Shown: positions 54,200-64,000 of the stretch, one piece after another
How positions within the stretch are numbered: the first letter of the stretch is position 1
How the letters are laid out: each line of letters starts with the position of its first letter
NCBI GenBank assembly: GCA_958295665.1
Contig: OY282559.1
Coordinates: 272,874,047 to 272,938,046 of the forward strand
Origin: Tipula vernalis
Taxonomy: Eukaryota; Arthropoda; Insecta; Diptera; Tipulidae
Length of the DNA: 64,000 nucleotides
Direction of reading: 5' to 3'
The notes under the pieces: generated by a model
Databases searched by the model: none
What the model was told of the DNA's origin: nothing
What the model saw: only the letters and a program-made list of their open reading frames with translations
Program-made: the position numbers and the translations under genes

Positions 54200-56453
54200 G
54201 TGGTAGTAATCAACCTCAATATTTTAAACGAAGAGGGATTTATTACGTTAAAAAATGTCTGCAATAGATATATGCCGGATGAATATTCAATCGATGCTAT
54301 CAATGATGAACCTGCATTTTTAGAAGTTGATAGTCTTTTAAAAAAATGGAACATGGAAGATCTCATCGGTACGTTCAGAGGTAAGTAAATTATAAAAATT
54401 ACGCTCCAAATATAATTAACATGGTAATTTGTTTTTCTTTGCTTTACTCTTAGAAAATGTCATTGACATCGAAGCATTAAGGGTAATGCAAATTCATAAT
54501 ATTAAGGTATTGTTGAATAATTATAAATTAGGGAAACGAATCAAATTCGAATATAATTTACGGGAGTGGCAGAAAGAACAGGTAAATTATATTTATAAAT
54601 AGCGTTCGATTACCACCATGTTAACCTATCTAAGTAATAAGACGGTTCAACCTCAATGTACGTCCAGAGTCTCTTTAGAGACTAGATTTATCGACTATAG
54701 ATTATTATGTATATACACTATCAAATTCCAGGGTATTTCAATCGACAACACATGTGTAGGATGTTCGTCGTCATCACCATTTAACAGTAACATCACCAAG
54801 CCATCCATTAAGGTTGATCTCAATAATAGAAATGTATTGCTTCGAAAACCAGTAACTATAGTGTCATTAGACGATATTTTAAATTCAACATTTGAGGGGA
54901 AATATATTCTACAATTAGCGTATGACAATAAAAACATATCTGATTCAAACAGAGCAGTACTGTTAACTTTAATAGTAAATTATTTTATTAAAAATGAAAT
55001 TAAAATGGGTGTACATGACTGCGAAACAATTAGCAAACAAATTGTGGATTATTTTGCTAACGAATCACAGGTAAGCAATTTTCATGAACAAATTTAGTTT
55101 TCAAATGACTAATTAAATCTTTTTTTATTATTACAGGCTGATTATTTTCAACGTCGAAAAAATCAGAAGCCCAAAGACCAGTTATACGATAAGTATAATA
55201 ATTATATCGCAAAGCTCAGATCAAATAGTTTTCTACCTAAACCAATTAGGTATAAAAACAGCATAATTCTAACAGGTAATAAAATTGTTTAAATGAATAA
55301 ATAGATATAATGGCATTTCTGATTTATTTTTTGTTAAACTATTCGCTAGAACAGCATCTGACAATAACATATCCTAATTTCACGATTGTACGATACAATT
55401 TTGTTATTTAGTATCATCTTATTTAATAGTATAACACAATAAAGCTGCTTGCTTAAAGATATAATTTTGCATAAGAAACAATATTGTAACGTTCCTAAAT
55501 CAATTTATAATAAATTTATTTTCGTATGCTTCTCCTAATTTACAGATAACGATTCATGCGACATTCCTGAACCTGATGGTGAAAGCATTCAAAAAGAATT
55601 AAAATACAATCGGGATGATTCTTATATATATATATATATATCTAATTGTCAAAAAATGGCACGAAACCGTTATATTCCGTAAAATATCTATAATGAAAAA
55701 TAATAATAATACGATATGTCAAATATTAGAGGAATAGCCTGCCTATACGCAATCTTATGGACCAAAACTTTTTGAAGTGGATTTTAAATATATCTATCCG
55801 CATAGTGGCAATATGTTATTAAATTTCGACCAGTTCTTGAAAAATATTAAACCGATAATCGAAGAAAAGCTTAATGATGCAGCCTGCAAATTATTGCTAA
55901 AACAAATGAAGCAACAAAAAAATATTTCTATTGGTAAGCTTTTATAAGAAATTTCCGAAAATTTTAAATAATTAAAATTTGTTGTTTGTTACAGACGCCA
56001 AGAATTTTATAACGTTAATTTTATTGCATGGAATTCTAAGGCCATCAAATAAAAAATATGCTATAAATTCTAGTGGTAAAAATTTTTTGCTGAAATATAC
56101 CATAAAGGATTCTCAGGATTCTTTTATGTTATTTGCGTCATTCGTCATCCGATTTAAAGCTAAAATGTGCAGCAGACAAAAAGCAGATCAAACCATTTGT
56201 TTTCGTCATAGGAAACAACGAGTTCGCTCCGAATACTTACTACATTTATTTTGATGACATCAGATACAAAATGCCATCAGTGGTTTCTGCGTTAGATTTA
56301 GTTTTTAAATTAATTCAGGTATTTAATTTGAAATACCCAGTCGAATCCGAAGTTGTATGGCTTTTCCTCCAAAAATATTTCTATCACATAGAAACGCAAT
56401 ACGATCCAGTATTTCCGAGTGTGGATTTATTAATTTCAAAATTATCGAAATAA
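54200..56453 (+). pseudogene. SAM-domain protein of the EnSpm-like element, six exons
   Basis: Exons 54200-54380, 54454-54581, 54732-55070, 55137-55275, 55546-55933 and 55995-56453 have consensus borders and matching phases for exons 1-4. The SAM domain spans exons 1-2: DSLLKKWNMEDLIGTFR, then ENVIDIEALRVMQIHNIKVL and RIKFEYNLREWQ. Exon 3 has SLDDILNSTFEGKYIL and a long helix; exon 6 has ITLILLHGILRPSNKKYAI and YYIYFDDIRYKMPSVVSALD with VWLFLQKYFYHI at the end, a C-terminal block I know from proteins paired with these transposases in fish and insects. Damage: a TA-repeat expansion and a TAG in exon 5, and a frame change at about 56135. Role is unknown; SAM domains usually mediate protein or RNA contacts. 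Confidence 0.8.
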
Positions 56454-56790
56454 GAGTTTTATATTAATATAAAATATATTTTATATATTTATTTTTCATT
56501 TCATTTATTTAATTTAAAGACTGAAATCTGTTTAATTATTTGTTTTTTTTAACCTAAATCTAAACTTCGAATTTAAATTAAAGATAATTATTTTATATCT
56601 GATTTTTTATAAACAAACTGTTTTATATATACTTTTTATATTGAGATTAATGTTAATTTTGTTCAAATTTTAATATTTATGAAAATAAAAAAAAATTAAT
56701 TATCTAAAAAATTTCTTTTATTTTCTACATTGTTGTATTTACTGCCGCTTTCGTTATTTTGTATTTTTGTAAATCAGTAACTATTATAGT

Positions 56791-57095
56791 ATTATTAACG
56801 AATAATGGTTTATAATAATTAATACGGGTAACCATTAGTTTGTTATTAATATGACTAATTCTTTATTCTACCTATTGAGGAATAATTAACATTTTAATAT
56901 TATTAACGAATATTGGTTAAGTATTATTTCTGATAGTAACCGTATATTCGTTTTTGACAATATTATTATGTTATTTTACTTTTTAAGGATTAATAAATTT
57001 ATCATTATTTAAAAGAATTTTCGTTTTATTTTTATTTTAATTTTAACTCTTTTCTATAATCTTAATTTCATTTTTAATATTAATAACGAATAATG
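56791..57095. repeat. Subterminal repeat cluster of EnSpm-like copy 2
   Basis: attattaacgaataatgg (56791), tattattaacgaatattgg (56899) and taataacgaataatg (57081) share TAACGAATA. Sequence between is AT-rich and repetitive. Confidence 0.6.
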
Positions 57096-57099
57096 TTCC

Positions 57100-58600
57100 T
57101 TTAGAGTACATTATTGTCTCTGTTGTATTAACAAAAATGTGTTATACATCAAAGTGAATCTTTATTAAAATTGTATGTTAGATAAAAACAATATGTTATT
57201 AGATTAATTCCATTTTAATTATTTTGGTATAAAAATAACAATTAGTTTGTTGATAGAATTTTTGATGTTTAATTAAATAATTTCTGTCATAATAACGAAG
57301 AAATCGTCGGATCAATAGTAATGGAAAATTCGTTAAAACAATGCACAAAATCGTAATTAATATACAATTTTTTTTTCAGTGGATGATTAGTCTTCTTCGT
57401 ATATAAAATTTTATATTTTCATAAGTTTCACAAAGCCACTCTTAAGATGAAGCTACGAAAGTGTTTTTTATTTTATTCAATCAGTTCCAAGCCCCACATT
57501 GCAACCAGTATTATATTCAAAAAATATTCTACTGACAATCGACAAATAATACAAATCCTATTATGTGGAAATTCTTAGAAAATCTGATGTTGATACATAC
57601 CTTTAAATTAAAATCAAAGTAATACTCGAGTGTGGGACCCTACCCAATATCAAATACATTAAAAAAAATCGGTAAAAATTTTCCAATATTTTCTCGGTTA
57701 GGTACCAATTTATCTCTTTAATAACATAAAAAATAATATTTTGTATAAGCTTAAAGCTCTGTAAAGTTAATTCCATCTCTCGTCCCTATACTTTTACAAA
57801 ATTGTGTACTACAAAACCTTAATATATTTGTTATGCTATATTATTACGTACATATATTATGTGTGCACACATATCTTCGGTAGTATGTTACGAATAGACA
57901 ATGGCAAATGAACAATAGAAAAAAAAAATATTTTATGCTTTTTTTGCGGAAAATCCAATAAAAATTTATGTGGAAAAATGAAAAAAAAAATAAAAATTAT
58001 GATAAATACGAGTATATGAACGATGCGGAAGAATAAGATGAAGAAACTCGGAGAAAATGTTACAAAAACAACAACTCAAGGAAAAGATAATGAATTTTGT
58101 GTGGTGGATTTTAGTCATTGTTGTTGTTGTTGTTTTGTATTGTCGGTTTTCGTAGAAAATTCATTAAATAATAAAAAAAATAGGAAAAGAAAAGGATTCC
58201 ATAAAATATGAATTTCAATAATTTTCTTAAAATAATCTTTTTGCTTATTTTTGTTTATTTTTGTGGAACCTAACAATATAACAACAGGCATTTTTGAGGC
58301 TGGTTTTTCCAGTTATTGTTGTTTTTTCTACAAAACTGGGTGGTAACAAAAAATTGTAGTATATATTTATCTGGCAAATTTATTATTTTCACAGCCAACC
58401 AACACTGATGATGATAAATGCTTCACATACCATTTGTGTGGTATTTAAAGGAGAGGATGAGGGGCTCATGAAAAATCTTCATAAATGTATCAACATTAAA
58501 TTCAATGTCTGGAGATTATTTGGTTCAATTTAAATATTTCATTTTAGTTTGTATTTGATTAATATTTTAGACCTAATATTTGTGTGATATTAAAATTGAC
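57100..58600. other. AT-rich stretch, nothing recognised
   Basis: A (GTT)n tract at 58119-58136 and A-runs only. A frame at 58613-58846 (GGTKDLNLILLLPTETVRQL...) just beyond is open for 77 codons but matches no family known to me. Confidence 0.4.
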
Positions 58601-58899
58601 CTTTGACTATGAGTGAATAAACTATCACGATTTACTAATGTTTTAGGCGCGGGAGGAACAAAAGACTTAAATTTAATATTGCTTCTACCAACAGAAACTG
58701 TACGACAACTTCTTGATATTGTAAACGCAAAAAAACGAACAAACGAACAACCTCAGGATGACATATGGGCGCTTATAGCAATTGATATTTGTAAAAACCA
58801 CGCAACTATTTTACAAACCAGAATATGTCAAATTATTCGAGAATGACGTACTCTTAACAAAAGGCGGCAATGGAAGATTATACAATGCCTTAGTCTAAA

Positions 58900-59050
58900 A
58901 AACAAAGCTTCTATAAAGGAATTAGAAACGAGGGACAAATCAAACTTTTCATAGTAAAATACATAAAATATATGGAAAAAGACTTTTTATTACTGTCTGA
59001 ATTTCAACATATATAAACATCGGTTAAAAAAATCGTTTTCATTTTCATCA
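58900..59050. repeat. Partial second copy of the 46196 element
   Basis: agcttctataaaggaattagaaacgaggg..., ttttcatagtaaaa and caacatatata...atcgttttcattttc follow the same order as at 46220-46420, with a deletion of the middle part. Identity by eye is high in the shared blocks. Confidence 0.7.
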
Positions 59051-59084
59051 ATAAACAATTCAAATAACCGGAAGGAACTGATAC

Positions 59085-59240
59085 AGATAAAACGGAACCA
59101 AGAAAGAAAAAATTGACGAAATTATCACTCACATAATCACAAATCAAAATTATTATCAACACAACAACAAATTATATTTACAGACTAATGCACTTCCAAT
59201 GGGTAACCCTCTATCAGGAACCTTTGCTAACATAATGTAT
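59085..59240 (+). pseudogene. Penelope-like reverse transcriptase scrap
   Basis: One frame reads KIDEIITHIITNQNYY, NNKLYLQTNALPMGNPLSG and TFANIM. The Y-x-Q-xx-G/A-x-P-MG-x-PLSxxxANI motif is the RT block of Penelope-like elements (also of some other GIY-YIG retroelements), different from copia RT. The scrap ends abruptly at about 59240, where copia integrase begins. Confidence 0.7.
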
Positions 59241-60014
59241 TCGAACAGATCGTGGCGGAGAATATATCGGCAAGGATTTCGTGCAATACTTGAATATGAG
59301 CGGAGCCAAAATTCATCGTACGGCACCATATTCTCCTCAACAGAAATGGCCCGTTGCATGCTGCTGGATGCTAAGTTGGAATATCGCTATTGGGGTGAAG
59401 CGATAGTAATGGCGAATTGTTTACAAAATTCATTGCCATGGAACGCAGTAAGTCGAACTTCATTTAAAATTTGGCAAGGTAAAAAACCATTTTATGGAAA
59501 TTTGAAACGATTTGGCGCAAAATGCTTCATACGGATCCAAGATGCACAGCGTCAGAAATTGGATTTGAAAGCAGAAGAGGCAATTTTTCTAGACTTTGAT
59601 TTCGAATCGAAAACTTACAAATGTTTCGTGCCAGCAAAACAGAAGATCGTAATTTCCCGAGACGTAAAATTTATAGATGATCATGATATTGTGTCAAAGT
59701 GCAACCTACCGGCAAAGCATGTTGACAATCATCGCGGGGATATTACTATGAAGACCAGAACAGAATCTTATATTCACTTTGATTCCGACGATTGTGGAAC
59801 TATTGATGACACCAATCAGTCAAATGACATGCTAAATAATAATACGAATGCCGAAGAAAGTATAGATAATGATGCTTCCGTCAGCAATTCTTTGTTAGAG
59901 TTACCAAGGCAATTTAATCGTCCAAATAAGGGTATACATCCAAAACGTTTGATCGAAGAAATCAGTGTCGTTGTCAATGACGAACCATCCAATTTTAACG
60001 AAGCTATTTTATAA
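59241..60014 (+). pseudogene. copia integrase, C-terminal part
   Basis: In one frame RTDRGGEYIGKDFVQYL (second catalytic Asp) and TAPYSPQQ; then a deletion removes the NGxAERxNRTLxE block with the catalytic Glu, and the 59199-60014 frame continues MARCMLLDAKLEYRYWGEAI, FKIWQGKKPFYGNLKRFGAKCFI, and VISRDVKFIDDHD. The stretch after that is the Asp/Asn/Ser-rich linker before reverse transcriptase. Confidence 0.87.
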
Positions 60015-60019
60015 TAATG

Positions 60020-61299
60020 GATGGATAATGATAATTGGATTGTTGCCATGGAGGAGGAGTATGCATCGCAGATTAAAAATGAAACGTGGAAACTGGTAGA
60101 TTGACCTACAAGTCTACGGGTCTACAAGTTAAAAACTAATGCTAGTAGTCAGATACAGAAATACAAGGCTAGATTTGTCGCACAGGGCTTTAATCAAAAA
60201 TTTGGAGTAGATTATGATCAAGTGTTTGCTCCTGTCGCAAGACATGCAACATTTCGAATTTTACTGCCCATCGCAGTGAGCCGGAAAACGACAACCGCGT
60301 TCCTGAATGGTGACTTGGAGGAGGATATATATATGCGGCAGCCACCAGGATTTATCACCGATGGAAATGAGGATAAGGTATGTCTGTTAAACAAGAGTAT
60401 TTATTGTTTGAAACAGTCAGCACGGGTCTGGAAGAAAAATTACACATTGTTCTCATCAGTGCAGGAGTCATGCAGAGCAAAGCTGATAATTGCTTATATA
60501 CATACCATGCGAAAGATGGTTTCCTATTCGTATTAATATATGTCGATGATATATTGGTAATTTACGACGATAAGGAGAAAGCGTCGCGTTTAAATTTTGA
60601 AGTTGATAATCTTGGTTTGATTTCAAATTATTTGTGTATGAGAATCACAAAAGATCAAAAATGTTATTTGCTTGACCAGGAAACATACATTTTGAACGTT
60701 GCTGCTACATTTAATTTGGAGAACTCCAAACCGACTGAAATTACCGATCAATGAAAAATATCGTGCAGCAATTGGATACTTATTATACATATCGACGAAT
60801 ACGCGACCAGATATTGCGGCTGGAGTAGCAATATTATCGCAGAAAGTAGCTAACCCGACGCGACGCCATCCGATTGGAATGAAGTGAAGAAATTGATTCG
60901 CTACCTCAAAGTGACTTCGAAACTTCGTTTGAAATTAGGGGATTCGGAAATGAGTGAGGAACTCATTGGATACGCTGATGCGAATTGGGCAAAAAACCGC
61001 CAAACCAGAAAGTCCAATTCTGGTTACATATTTTTATTAAATGGTGCAATCAGCTGGTCTTATAAAAGTGTTGTCAACACTCGGACAGTGCGATGAACTC
61101 AGCTTCAGTTGATGGGAAGCGATTTGGATTCAACGTATTTTATATTATCTCAAATGGGAAGGAGTGGTCAAAAATCTCATAAAAATCGAATATTGTTCAA
61201 CTGAAGAAATGTTAGCAGACATGTTTACAAAAGGTCTTGCTAAAGCAAAATTTCAATTATTTAGAGATAAATGTCAATTGGTTAATTATGTAAATTGAT
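60020..61299 (+). pseudogene. copia reverse transcriptase and RNase H, frameshifted
   Basis: DNWIVAMEEEYASQIKNETW, QIQKYKARFVAQGFNQKFGV, TTAFLNGDLEEDIYMRQPPG and CLLNKSIYCLKQSARVW are in one frame with a stop; the catalytic FVLIYVDDILV is in another (60380-60754). Then AIGYLLYISTNTRPDIA and LIGYADANWAKN...KSNSGYIF (RNase H) in 60699-61096. The block between SW(...)K and the Asp-Met end is deleted; the last part reads CSTEEMLADMFTKGLAK and ends at 61299. First YVDD-side Asp (usual FLNG/VxxAFLxG-D) is present. Four or more breaks. Confidence 0.88.
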
Positions 61300-61613
61300 T
61301 GTACTAGAATGTGAATGCAAATTAAGAAGGAGTGTTGGAAATATGATTTGTATTCATATTCATCAATCAATATAATGTTGTAATGTAGGCTATGCTTTAC
61401 ATAATGTCAATTTGTAAAGAGAAGAAGAGAAGTGAAATGAATGTATATTCTACATAAGGTCTGTCGTAATATGGTACCGACCACTCTAGCCACATACATT
61501 AAGTATCTGGCCAGAACGTACTGACATAGCGAATTATTATTCACTACATCAAATATAAAAACCCATGGAGAAACCTCATTTGTGTGTGTATTATGCCCAC
61601 ACGTATATTTATT

Positions 61614-61748
61614 AAGAATTTAATTTGTCTGTCTGTAATCAGTTGATTTTTCGGCATTTTTTATTGACAAATATAAAAAATGCCGATATATTTGTCTATA
61701 AAAAATGGCGAAAAATCAACTGATTACAGACAGACAAATTAAATTCTT
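61614..61748. repeat. 135-bp palindrome with 62-bp arms at the copia LTR edge
   Basis: aagaatttaatttgtctgtc at 61614 begins an arm of about 62 bases whose inverse ends at 61748; 60 of 62 positions match. The 12-base loop aaaaaatgccga is itself the inverse of tcggcatttttt in the left arm, so an alternative shorter hairpin can form. It begins within or at the end of the LTR. Confidence 0.9.
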
Positions 61749-61859
61749 GGTAAAAGCAAGGTAGCTCTCATAATATGAATAGGTTTAGCAAGACTAGAAC
61801 TATGTGGGCTATAATATAATAAAATACTGTTAAAATTGATTTAATATTTATAACATAAG

Positions 61860-63153
61860 AGTCTTTGCATGGACCGATTCGATGGTAGTACTACATTGGC
61901 TATCCAATATACCAGCGAGATGGAAAACGTTTATTGCTAACTGCACTATATCAATTTTAGATAACATTTCTCGAGAGAACATTTGCAGGCTACATTTCTA
62001 GAGCAGCCCCCCTAAAAGCCAGATTTAGATACCTGGTAGTATGGCCTTAAGTTGTTTAATTTTACCTAAAAATAATTGGTCAAAAAACAAAGCCCGGCCA
62101 AGTTTTCCTAATTTTTTTAGCTAGATCACTACAAAACTATTAAAATAAAATTTTTAAGATCTGAATAAAATTATAAAATTCTTAGATTTTGCAGATAATA
62201 TAAGGCTTAAGAGAGCTAATCGAATAAAAGGGAGCTGTGAAATGGGGAATACATTTTTGCCGAAGCCTTTATTATCAGCACAATCCTAGCAACAAGTTTC
62301 AGGCAAGATATTATTAAATTGAGAAGGAACATACCAGCGGAAATCAATAGTGTTTTAGGCCAAGCATCACCCATTTATTGATCATCAGCGTATCCTTCGA
62401 GTAGTCGGAAGCCTAAGAAACTCACACTTAAGTTATGCCGTACAACATCCCATCATATTACCAAAAAAAAATTTCCTAAAAATCATATTTCTAACTTAGT
62501 ACATGCCAGAAACAATTTAATGCTAAGCATATTGCTTTAAAAGTATTAGATGATCGGTGCGAGGCAGCTAATAAAGCGCCGCATAAAATCGCGCATAACA
62601 TACATAAGGTATAGATATAACTAAGGGCGACGAAAGATGTCGGACGTACCGACTGAAAGAAAGGTGTACGAGAAACAAGCAATTTTTAAATACTGGTGTA
62701 GACTATTTGAAGCCTAGCTATGTATATTAAAATCAGCCAAAACAGGAATTCACCGGTTACTAAGTCATACGTGGCAGTATTTATATGTCTAGCGCTCAAG
62801 CCGGACACTAAGAAGTAGTAAGCAGCTTTATCACTGATGTATTCTTAGCGTCGTTAAAAAGATTTGTAGCGTGTTTGATGACTGCGTTAGTAATACAAAT
62901 AAAGAGCTTTTAATACTCTAGACCATGTTGCTACCATTATGATGATAATTTGTCACCCAGTCATTGGCTCTTTGGACGAATAACTCAAACTCATCGCCGT
63001 GCAGATAGAAACATCAGAGTTGTAACCATCAAAACGGCAACCAACATAATGAAACCTCGAGTAACAAAATTAATTATCCTCCCGAAGCTGAACAATGTAA
63101 CTACACCTAATTATATGTATTCAATAATCACCTTTAAAAAGACTTTTGTTTAA
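61860..63153 (+). pseudogene. BEL/Pao pol 3' part, heavily decayed
   Basis: FAWTDSMVVLHWLSNIPARWKTFIAN (61868) is the conserved Pao RNase H-like segment (CWTDSxxVLxWL...W+xFVANR). Around 62410-62500, SLRNSHLSYAVQHPIILPK matches the integrase start (R-h-GGRLxxAxLxxxxKHPIILPK). The 62950-63153 frame has SPSHWLFGRITQTHRRADRNIRVVTIKT and KLIILPK, the DUF5641 C-terminus (hPxxWxLGRIxxxhPGxDGhVRVVxVxT...LP). Catalytic integrase between is deleted or unreadable. Confidence 0.82.
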
Positions 63154-63214
63154 CGCCATTGTATTATTTATGTTGATCCTTCTGTTAAGAAAAATACGCC
63201 TTATATTTCATTAA

Positions 63215-63700
63215 TGCGGGGGAATATGTTGGTCAAGCAATTGTGCTCCAAAGCTTTGTTACCCAAAAATGATCACTATAATAATCTAAACCCTACTAGA
63301 GCAATAATATTTATGTGACTAGTGTAATATAGAGATCACTATTACACTTTTAATATAGAGATCACTATTTTTAAGGGTCAGCAAGTTCACAATATATGTT
63401 TACTTATGCCTAAGAGGTAAAGCACAGCTGTTGTCTAGTACCGTCATTTCCAAATCTCCAAAATAAACAACACTTTACATACTGGTACACTTACTTACAC
63501 TTACACTTTACAAACAACAATTTATTTTAATTGTAAAAGTAAACAAAAACAATAATTTTAAATGTTTACTTAAACTTTGACGTTTACCAAGTGTTATAAA
63601 TTCTGTATTACAGTTCGATAATAGCATAGTAGAACATAATAGCCACCTAGATTTAAGTATATGAAATAGCTTATAAAATTATCTTGTAAAAACATAAAAT
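63215..63700 (+). other. BEL/Pao polypurine tract and 3' LTR start
   Basis: gcgggggaa at 63216-63224 is a polypurine tract; TGTTGGTC at 63227 would open the LTR. The far end of the LTR could not be fixed. Sequence to 63700 is non-coding. Confidence 0.5.
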
Positions 63701-63702
63701 TT

Positions 63703-64000
63703 ACCGAGCAAATGGTGCAGTGGTTAAAGCTGCGGCGGTTGGATCGGGAGGTACCGGGTTCGAATCCCTATAGGGGTGGGATGCAAAAGGGATTTTTCAT
63801 CATCTGATTACGATCGGTGGTGAAGATGAACACATCTATGACCCCTTGTTGAGAGTGAAAAATCAATGAGCCGTCTTTGAGAACCACTGCACATTGCATG
63901 AAGCAATGCAATGTGCAGGTGGTTCTCAAAGACGAATCTGTAGCCGCCCGTCTTCGATTTGGCTACTCCAGGCATAAAGTAGGACCGTAAAAAATAAATC
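63703..64000 (+). mobile_element. tRNA-derived SINE with internal hairpin
   Basis: TGGTGCAGTGGTTAAAGC at 63713 is an A box and GGTTCGAATCC at 63757-63767 is a perfect B box, 33 bases apart, so this is a polymerase III promoter. The tRNA-like part does not fold into a complete acceptor stem, so it is a SINE head, not a tRNA gene. The body contains a hairpin at 63873-63933 with about 27-bp arms and a 6-base loop. The sequence ends in an A-rich tail (gtaaaaaataaatc) at the window edge. Confidence 0.88.

Larger units (their letters stand above)
53410..57100 (+). mobile_element. CACTA/EnSpm-like transposon (copy 2), internally deleted
   Basis: Contains the N-terminal third of the same transposase type as 10368-12236, then directly a SAM-domain gene. 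To the right, attattaacgaata(a/t)tgg-like words at 56791, 56899 and 57080, and their inverse at 53364 on the left, act like subterminal inverted repeats. Terminal CACTA ends and target duplication not identified. Confidence 0.55.
59241..61613 (+). mobile_element. Ty1/copia element, 3' half with 3' LTR
   Basis: Order: integrase core end, integrase C-terminus, reverse transcriptase, RNase H, polypurine tract (61322-61331, ttaagaagga), LTR starting TGTTGGAAATATG at 61333. The 5' half and 5' LTR are absent. The LTR runs at least to about 61613 (tatttattaag), where a palindrome begins, so its end is uncertain. Confidence 0.85.

Noticed and set aside
63703..63779. Possible true tRNA gene
   Set aside because: A and B boxes are good but the acceptor arm does not pair and the sequence continues into a SINE body with an A-rich tail.

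Overview
The window is eukaryotic, AT-rich, and contains no host gene, rRNA gene or functional tRNA gene that I can recognise. Everything interpretable is transposable-element (TE) sequence: mariner, Tc1, hAT, PIF/Harbinger, CACTA/EnSpm-like, Helitron, copia, gypsy, BEL/Pao, Penelope-like, I-superfamily non-LTR elements, tRNA-derived SINEs and several MITEs. This family mix, the BEL/Pao, I-type and MADF-BESS/DUF4806 partners and the very short introns (63 and 65 bp) point to an insect. Short motifs such as tacgagta and acatacatatgtatg suggest a higher fly, but that is inference. The nesting and decay fit pericentromeric heterochromatin or a TE-dense intergenic block.

Layout. 1-5.5 kb: gypsy gag scrap, a complete but dead mariner (2280-3500), and a (TAA)n-tailed retroposon (4261-5287) with a hAT MITE inside it. 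5.9-8.6 kb: 5' half of a copia element on the minus strand. About 9.7-14.8 kb: a CACTA/EnSpm-like element with an open 605-codon transposase exon and a SAM-type exon between arrays of subterminal repeats. 16.6-20.7 kb: small MITE, FP-domain and Helitron scraps. 21.6-25.5 kb: decayed gypsy. 25.8-32.5 kb: a nearly full-length I-superfamily element (26522-31811) inserted into an older opposite-strand non-LTR element whose reading frame resumes on the other side. 32.7-34.5 kb: gypsy scrap and a mariner with 188-bp terminal repeats. 36.9-41.2 kb: BEL gag scrap, Tc1 element, hairpins and a MITE. 41.9-45.8 kb: a two-gene DNA transposon with an intact three-exon DUF4806 gene and a broken convergent transposase. 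46.2-51.8 kb: a MITE, a hAT fragment and a PIF/Harbinger element (MADF-BESS gene plus convergent transposase with a 160-bp near-perfect palindrome between them). 53.4-57.1 kb: a second EnSpm-like element with its multi-exon SAM-domain gene. 59.1-63.2 kb: Penelope RT scrap joined to a 3' copia half, a palindrome, and a BEL/Pao 3' end. 63.7-64.0 kb: a tRNA-derived SINE with an internal hairpin.

How genes work together: three DNA-transposon families here carry a second gene beside the transposase (SAM protein, DUF4806 protein, MADF-BESS protein). MADF-BESS proteins are known DNA-binding partners of Harbinger transposases; equivalent roles for the SAM and DUF4806 proteins are inference. The strongest candidates for something under-described are the intact DUF4806 gene, the SAM/transposase pair present in two copies, and the long palindromes at 49891-50050 and 61614-61748.
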